DNA of 39,722 bases. Origin: Bacteroidales bacterium (lineage in GTDB: Bacteria > Bacteroidota > Bacteroidia > Bacteroidales > VadinHA17). This document shows positions 36,661 to 39,722 of this stretch, in pieces. The notes beneath the pieces are model-generated. The model did not search any database. It saw nothing but the letters and a program-made list of their open reading frames with translations, and was not told where the DNA came from. The translations under genes were made by a program, and so were the position numbers. The stretch is from positions 1,542 through 41,263 of the forward strand of contig PMIJ01000208.1 of assembly GCA_003157015.1 (NCBI GenBank). Reading direction: 5' to 3'. How positions within the stretch are numbered: the first letter of the stretch is position 1; every line of letters begins with the position of its first letter.

Positions 36661-37674
36661 ATGGCTGTTACAATTTTAGCAATAGAATCGTCGTGTGATG
36701 ATACATCAGTTGCAATTATAAGGGATGGTTACGTTCTCTCCAATCTAATTGCTAACCAGGATATTCATATGTCATATGGCGGTGTTGTTCCGGAACTTGC
36801 TTCAAGGGCCCATCAGGCGAATATAGTTCCGGTGACACATCAGGCAATGTTAAAAGCCGGTGTTATTGCCGAAGAAATTGATGCAGTTGCTTTCACGCGA
36901 GGACCAGGACTTCTTGGTTCGCTGTTGGTCGGAACCTCTTTTGCAAAGGGATTTGCACTGGCCCGGAATATACCATTGATTGAAGTAAACCACCTTCAGG
37001 CACACGTTCTGGCTCATTTTATTTTTGAGAAGGACAAAAATAACAGACTGCCTTCTTTCCCTTTCTTATGCCTGCTTGTATCTGGGGGCCACACGCGCAT
37101 AATTATCCTGAAGAGCCAGCTTGAGATGGAGGTAATAGGAAACACTATTGATGATGCGGCAGGTGAAGCATTTGACAAATGCGGAAAAGTTATGGGTTTC
37201 CCTTATCCTGCCGGCCCTCTGATCGATAAGCTGGCTGATGTAGGTAATATCAGCGCTTTCAAGTTTGCAAAACCTCATATTAAAGGCCTTGATTTCAGTT
37301 TCAGCGGATTAAAAACCAGCTTTCTCTACTTTCTCCGCGACAAGTTAAAGGAAGACCCTGATTTCGTGGAACATAATAAGGCTGACCTGTGTGCTTCACT
37401 TCAACATACAATAATAAGTATACTTATTGGTAAGGTTGTAAATGCATCTTTGCAAACAGGTATCAGAGAGATTGGCATAGCCGGCGGAGTTTCAGCAAAT
37501 TCTGGTCTCAGGAATGAAATGAGGAGAGAGGCTGAAAAAAGGAACTGGAACCTTTTCATTCCGGAATTCAGGTACACAACAGATAATGCGGCAATGATTG
37601 GTATCACTGGTTATTATAAATATCTGAGAGGTGAATTCTCCAGTCATGACGTTACTCCACTTGCCAGGTATTAA
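36661..37674 (+). CDS. tsaD: tRNA threonylcarbamoyladenosine transferase subunit TsaD
   Basis: With TsaB and TsaE it transfers the threonylcarbamoyl group to A37 of ANN-decoding tRNAs. The 337 residues open with ILAIESSCDDTSVAI (5-19). Iron-binding HLQAH is at 111-115, LLVSGGHTRI near 137, DDAAGEAFDK near 164-173, GGVSANSGLR near 275, and TDNAAMIG with the third ligand Asp near 308-315. The gene is complete. Its neighbourhood with tamB is common in Bacteroidota. The panE remnant starts 11 bases after its stop codon. Confidence 0.97.
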   Translation: MAVTILAIESSCDDTSVAIIRDGYVLSNLIANQDIHMSYGGVVPELASRAHQANIVPVTHQAMLKAGVIAEEIDAVAFTRGPGLLGSLLVGTSFAKGFALARNIPLIEVNHLQAHVLAHFIFEKDKNNRLPSFPFLCLLVSGGHTRIIILKSQLEMEVIGNTIDDAAGEAFDKCGKVMGFPYPAGPLIDKLADVGNISAFKFAKPHIKGLDFSFSGLKTSFLYFLRDKLKEDPDFVEHNKADLCASLQHTIISILIGKVVNASLQTGIREIGIAGGVSANSGLRNEMRREAEKRNWNLFIPEFRYTTDNAAMIGITGYYKYLRGEFSSHDVTPLARY

Positions 37675-37685
37675 TTCTCATTCAT

Positions 37686-37875
37686 ATGAAGAAATCAAAA
37701 TTGAAATTTCTTGTAGTCGGTGCCGGTGCGGTGGGAGGAATAACTGCTGCATTGCTCAGAAAGAATGGAATTGATGTGGAAATAGTATGTCAATATGATT
37801 CATCAGATTGAGCAACAGAAAAGGGAAATTTCAGTTTCCAACTTTAATGATCCGTTTTTTGACAGATTCAGGTAA
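37686..37875 (+). pseudogene. panE: Remnant of ketopantoate reductase gene with internal deletion
   Basis: The first 36 codons from the ATG at 37686 read as the Rossmann start of ketopantoate reductase (KFLVVGAGAVGGITAALL) with the GxGxxG motif at residues 12-17, then the frame closes at TGA 37809-37811 after 41 codons. From about 37795 a second frame, shifted by one base, reads MIHQIEQQKREISVSNFNDP and ends at 37875; it resembles the C-terminal end of the same enzyme family. So roughly 250 codons are gone and the ends no longer share a frame. The 5' part is certain; the identity of the 3' part is my reading. A short functional peptide is unlikely. Confidence 0.6.
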
Positions 37876-37927
37876 CAGAGTATGTTTTTTGTGATAAAAT
37901 TCGTAATTTCGAAGCAAATAATATGAG

Positions 37928-38302
37928 ATGGAGGAGTTGAGTATTTCGCCAACTAAGAATACACCTGAGATAATTTTAAATCCGGAGGGAATTATTCGTA
38001 TCAAAGGCCGGTCAATACATGAGAATGTAACTGAGTTTTTTGAGCCCGTCGAAGATTGGATCAGTGAGTATATAACAGTTCCGGCAGAAGTGACGAGTGT
38101 GGATTTAAATCTTGAATATTTTAATAGTGCCAGTGCGAAGGTGTTTATTCACATTTTGCAGAAAATTACATATGTCACTTTAAAGCACAAGAAATTTATC
38201 TTCAACTGGTATTACGAAGATGGAGATGATGATATTCTTGAACGCGGAGAATATTTTGCCTCTGTACTCGATGTGAAGATTAATTTTATAAAACTTAAAT
38301 GA
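37928..38302 (+). CDS. SiaC-family regulatory phosphoprotein (DUF1987)
   Basis: A 124-residue protein of the DUF1987 family, whose studied member SiaC is switched by phosphorylation through a kinase/phosphatase pair (SiaB, SiaA) and acts on c-di-GMP signalling in Pseudomonas. The sequence shows PEIILNPEGIIRIKGRSIHEN (residues 13-33 in part), the phospho-site strand DLNLEYFNSASAKVFIHIL near 60-78 with Ser67/Ser69, and FNWYYEDGDDDILERGEYF near 92-110. No SiaA or SiaB-like gene is adjacent, so its partner lies elsewhere. The ATG at 37928 is preceded by AATATG at 37923, which is out of frame. Confidence 0.85.
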   Translation: MEELSISPTKNTPEIILNPEGIIRIKGRSIHENVTEFFEPVEDWISEYITVPAEVTSVDLNLEYFNSASAKVFIHILQKITYVTLKHKKFIFNWYYEDGDDDILERGEYFASVLDVKINFIKLK

Positions 38303-38450
38303 TCCGTCAGGAAGCAGTTCATGGTCTTTGATCAGTAATTCAGATTCTTCCCGTCCGATCTAAAATCTTATTAGATTATTTGAATACTCTACCTGGGAGG
38401 CTTATAGTTAAAAGATAATGCCGGGAGACACACCGATTCACAATCTTCGT

Positions 38451-38477
38451 ATGAGACACCCAGGTTGGGCGTCTCAT
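38451..38477. terminator. Bidirectional hairpin between siaC-like and serpin genes
   Basis: ATGAGAC/GTCTCAT (7 pairs), one mismatch, CCCA/TGGG (4 pairs) and a 3-base loop. It lies in the gap between convergent genes at 38302 and 38508. No T-run follows on either strand, so termination is probable from position but not proven. Confidence 0.5.
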
Positions 38478-38507
38478 CAAATAGTGATTATGTTAAAGTT
38501 TGTTTTT

Positions 38508-39722
38508 TTAATTAGCCAGCGGATCTACAACCCTGCCCATAAAAAGTATCGAATTCGTGGTGGTTTCTCTGATGATATACATGAATGAATGGTCAATATT
38601 AAGAGTGAGAGGCTCCATTACTGCAGTATTTGAGATCCCAACTATTGTAGCAGCTGCAGCTTCCGTACCTTCTTCATTTGTTTCAATAACTGCCTGGTGG
38701 AGCACTAAACTGATATAAAGTTTGAGATCTGATATATTAGAGAAATCCGCATAATTGCCAAAAGTTATTCCCATTCCCATATCAGTTAATATATGAGTAA
38801 GTTCCTTCTTATATCCATATTTAAAACGCGGAAAAGAAAGAACAGTTTTTCTGGAACTCATCATATTCAGCCATCCGTTTAAAGTATTACCATCTATTAA
38901 TGAAATCAGATTATCTATTCCATTGTTATCATCAGGAAGAATCACATCCATCACAAAATTTCCTTGTCCGTAAGGTAGTTCGGCCAGGGTAAATCCTTCG
39001 CCTATATAAATTTTGTAGTCAGAAGTCTGTTTCATCATGGGCACCTGTTCCGTTACATTGCCTGGTTTATAAAATGATCCCTGCACGGTGTTGGCTACAT
39101 CGAATTGAGATTTCCACTTTCCTTTAAAATAGATCGCATTAATTAAAAGCATCACAGTGGTTGGATCGAGCTTGTCAACCATGTTTGTTATTAATCCGTT
39201 CGTCTTGGTATCTATCCATTTGTTTATCTGTGCAGGAACCTGTGGATCGGTAATGTCAAATGATCTGGATTCGGCATTATAATTTCCGGTGAGGATATCA
39301 GCAAAAGTTTTTTTCACTACAAAATTCTTTTCACTCCAAACGGAGTTGGCAATGGAGATCAAAACCCGGCTGTCAATATTCAGAAGCGATGAACTAAGAT
39401 CTTTATATGAGTTATTGATTATTTCGGGCGTTAACCCATTCAATTTTAATGTATTCACCATTGAATCACGGGTGGCTCCGTTAGCACCGTTTAATGTCAT
39501 TGATAAAGCTGATGATATGCTAAGAGGGGAGATAATGACATTCTCTGATCCGGTAGAATTTGCTATAACCTTATTAAAGATATCAAGAGCAAATGTATTT
39601 TCTGATGCTACAAGTGAAACCTGATTAGCCGAGAGTTCTATTGGTACAGGTTCGGTTGGAAAAGATTTGACAGGCTCCTTTTTGCACGATGAATATGCAA
39701 ATGATAATAAGATTAAAGCTGC
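38508..39722 (-). CDS. Lipoprotein serpin (5' end outside window)
   Basis: A serine-protease-inhibitor-fold protein. The frame is open to the window edge, giving 404 residues so far. Near the start it reads LLSFAYSSCKKEPV, a lipobox whose Cys anchors the protein in a membrane. The serpin core is complete: ENTFALDIFNKV, ENVIISPLSISSALSM, LLINAIYFKGKWKSQFD and the C-terminal LNIDHSFMYIIRE. The reactive-loop hinge EEGTEAAAAT is the pattern of inhibitory serpins. Counting from P17 puts P1-P1' at about Thr-Ala, in SNTAVM, suggesting a target with elastase-like preference (inference). The missing part is only the first residues of the signal peptide. Confidence 0.92.
   Translation of the reverse strand, partial: AALILLSFAYSSCKKEPVKSFPTEPVPIELSANQVSLVASENTFALDIFNKVIANSTGSENVIISPLSISSALSMTLNGANGATRDSMVNTLKLNGLTPEIINNSYKDLSSSLLNIDSRVLISIANSVWSEKNFVVKKTFADILTGNYNAESRSFDITDPQVPAQINKWIDTKTNGLITNMVDKLDPTTVMLLINAIYFKGKWKSQFDVANTVQGSFYKPGNVTEQVPMMKQTSDYKIYIGEGFTLAELPYGQGNFVMDVILPDDNNGIDNLISLIDGNTLNGWLNMMSSRKTVLSFPRFKYGYKKELTHILTDMGMGITFGNYADFSNISDLKLYISLVLHQAVIETNEEGTEAAAATIVGISNTAVMEPLTLNIDHSFMYIIRETTTNSILFMGRVVDPLAN

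Noticed and set aside
1-39722. CRISPR array, tRNA or rRNA gene, insertion sequence
   Set aside because: No regularly spaced repeats, no cloverleaf-like segment and no transposase or integrase motif was seen by reading both strands.

Overview
The window comes from an AT-rich Bacteroidota genome, most likely an anaerobic or fermentative member near Bacteroidales/Marinilabiliales. The sequence evidence is a secreted protein with a gliding-motility-type (type IX secretion, CHU_C) C-terminal domain, repeated promoter elements of the Bacteroidota form TAnnTTTG, a large TamB next to tsaD, and genes for citrate lyase, rubredoxin, methylmalonyl-CoA epimerase and a NapH/NapG-like polyferredoxin. The genus cannot be fixed from the sequence alone. 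I see no rRNA, tRNA, CRISPR array, transposase or phage gene. This is mostly ordinary chromosome, with a few unusual architectures.

Layout. 1-1951 (minus): larC and the 5' part of larE, for the nickel-pincer cofactor. 2133-4619 (plus): a Tat-exported DUF362 protein and a membrane polyferredoxin that joins NapH-like and NapG/MauM-like halves. 4724-8174 (plus): methylmalonyl-CoA epimerase, then a fused citrate lyase carrier/beta protein (CitD-CitE), the alpha subunit CitF, and a 53-residue rubredoxin. 8203-9669 (minus): an M20 dipeptidase, divergent from an isocitrate-dehydrogenase-family gene and an HD-domain gene (9826-11584, plus). 11673-16176 (minus): a modular GH2 lipoprotein and a long-chain acyl-CoA synthetase. 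16357-22149: SPOR lipoprotein, purA, an outer-membrane barrel protein, a Fur-family regulator and a Rel/Spo (p)ppGpp enzyme. 22270-26287 (minus): two M16 peptidase-family genes overlapping each other, then a type IX secretion cargo protein, all joined by ATGA overlaps. 26568-30126 (plus): ClC channel/transporter with CBS domains, glyA and a stand-alone response regulator. 30129-35728 (minus): a TonB-like protein and TamB. 36266-38302 (plus): a small unknown protein, tsaD, a collapsed ketopantoate reductase gene and a SiaC-family protein. 38508-39722 (minus): a lipoprotein serpin cut by the window edge.

How the genes work together. The 4.7-11.6 kb stretch suggests citrate and short-acid metabolism: citrate (or citramalate) cleavage, an isocitrate-type dehydrogenase and the methylmalonyl-CoA branch to propionate or succinate. 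The DUF362/polyferredoxin pair looks like a quinone-linked electron-transfer module with unknown partner. The best candidates for something undescribed are that redox module, the citrate lyase cluster lacking its activation genes, the pair of interlocked divergent promoters at 9687-9705, and the coupling of an M16 pair to a T9SS cargo. The clearest evolutionary event is an internal deletion of panE just downstream of tsaD.
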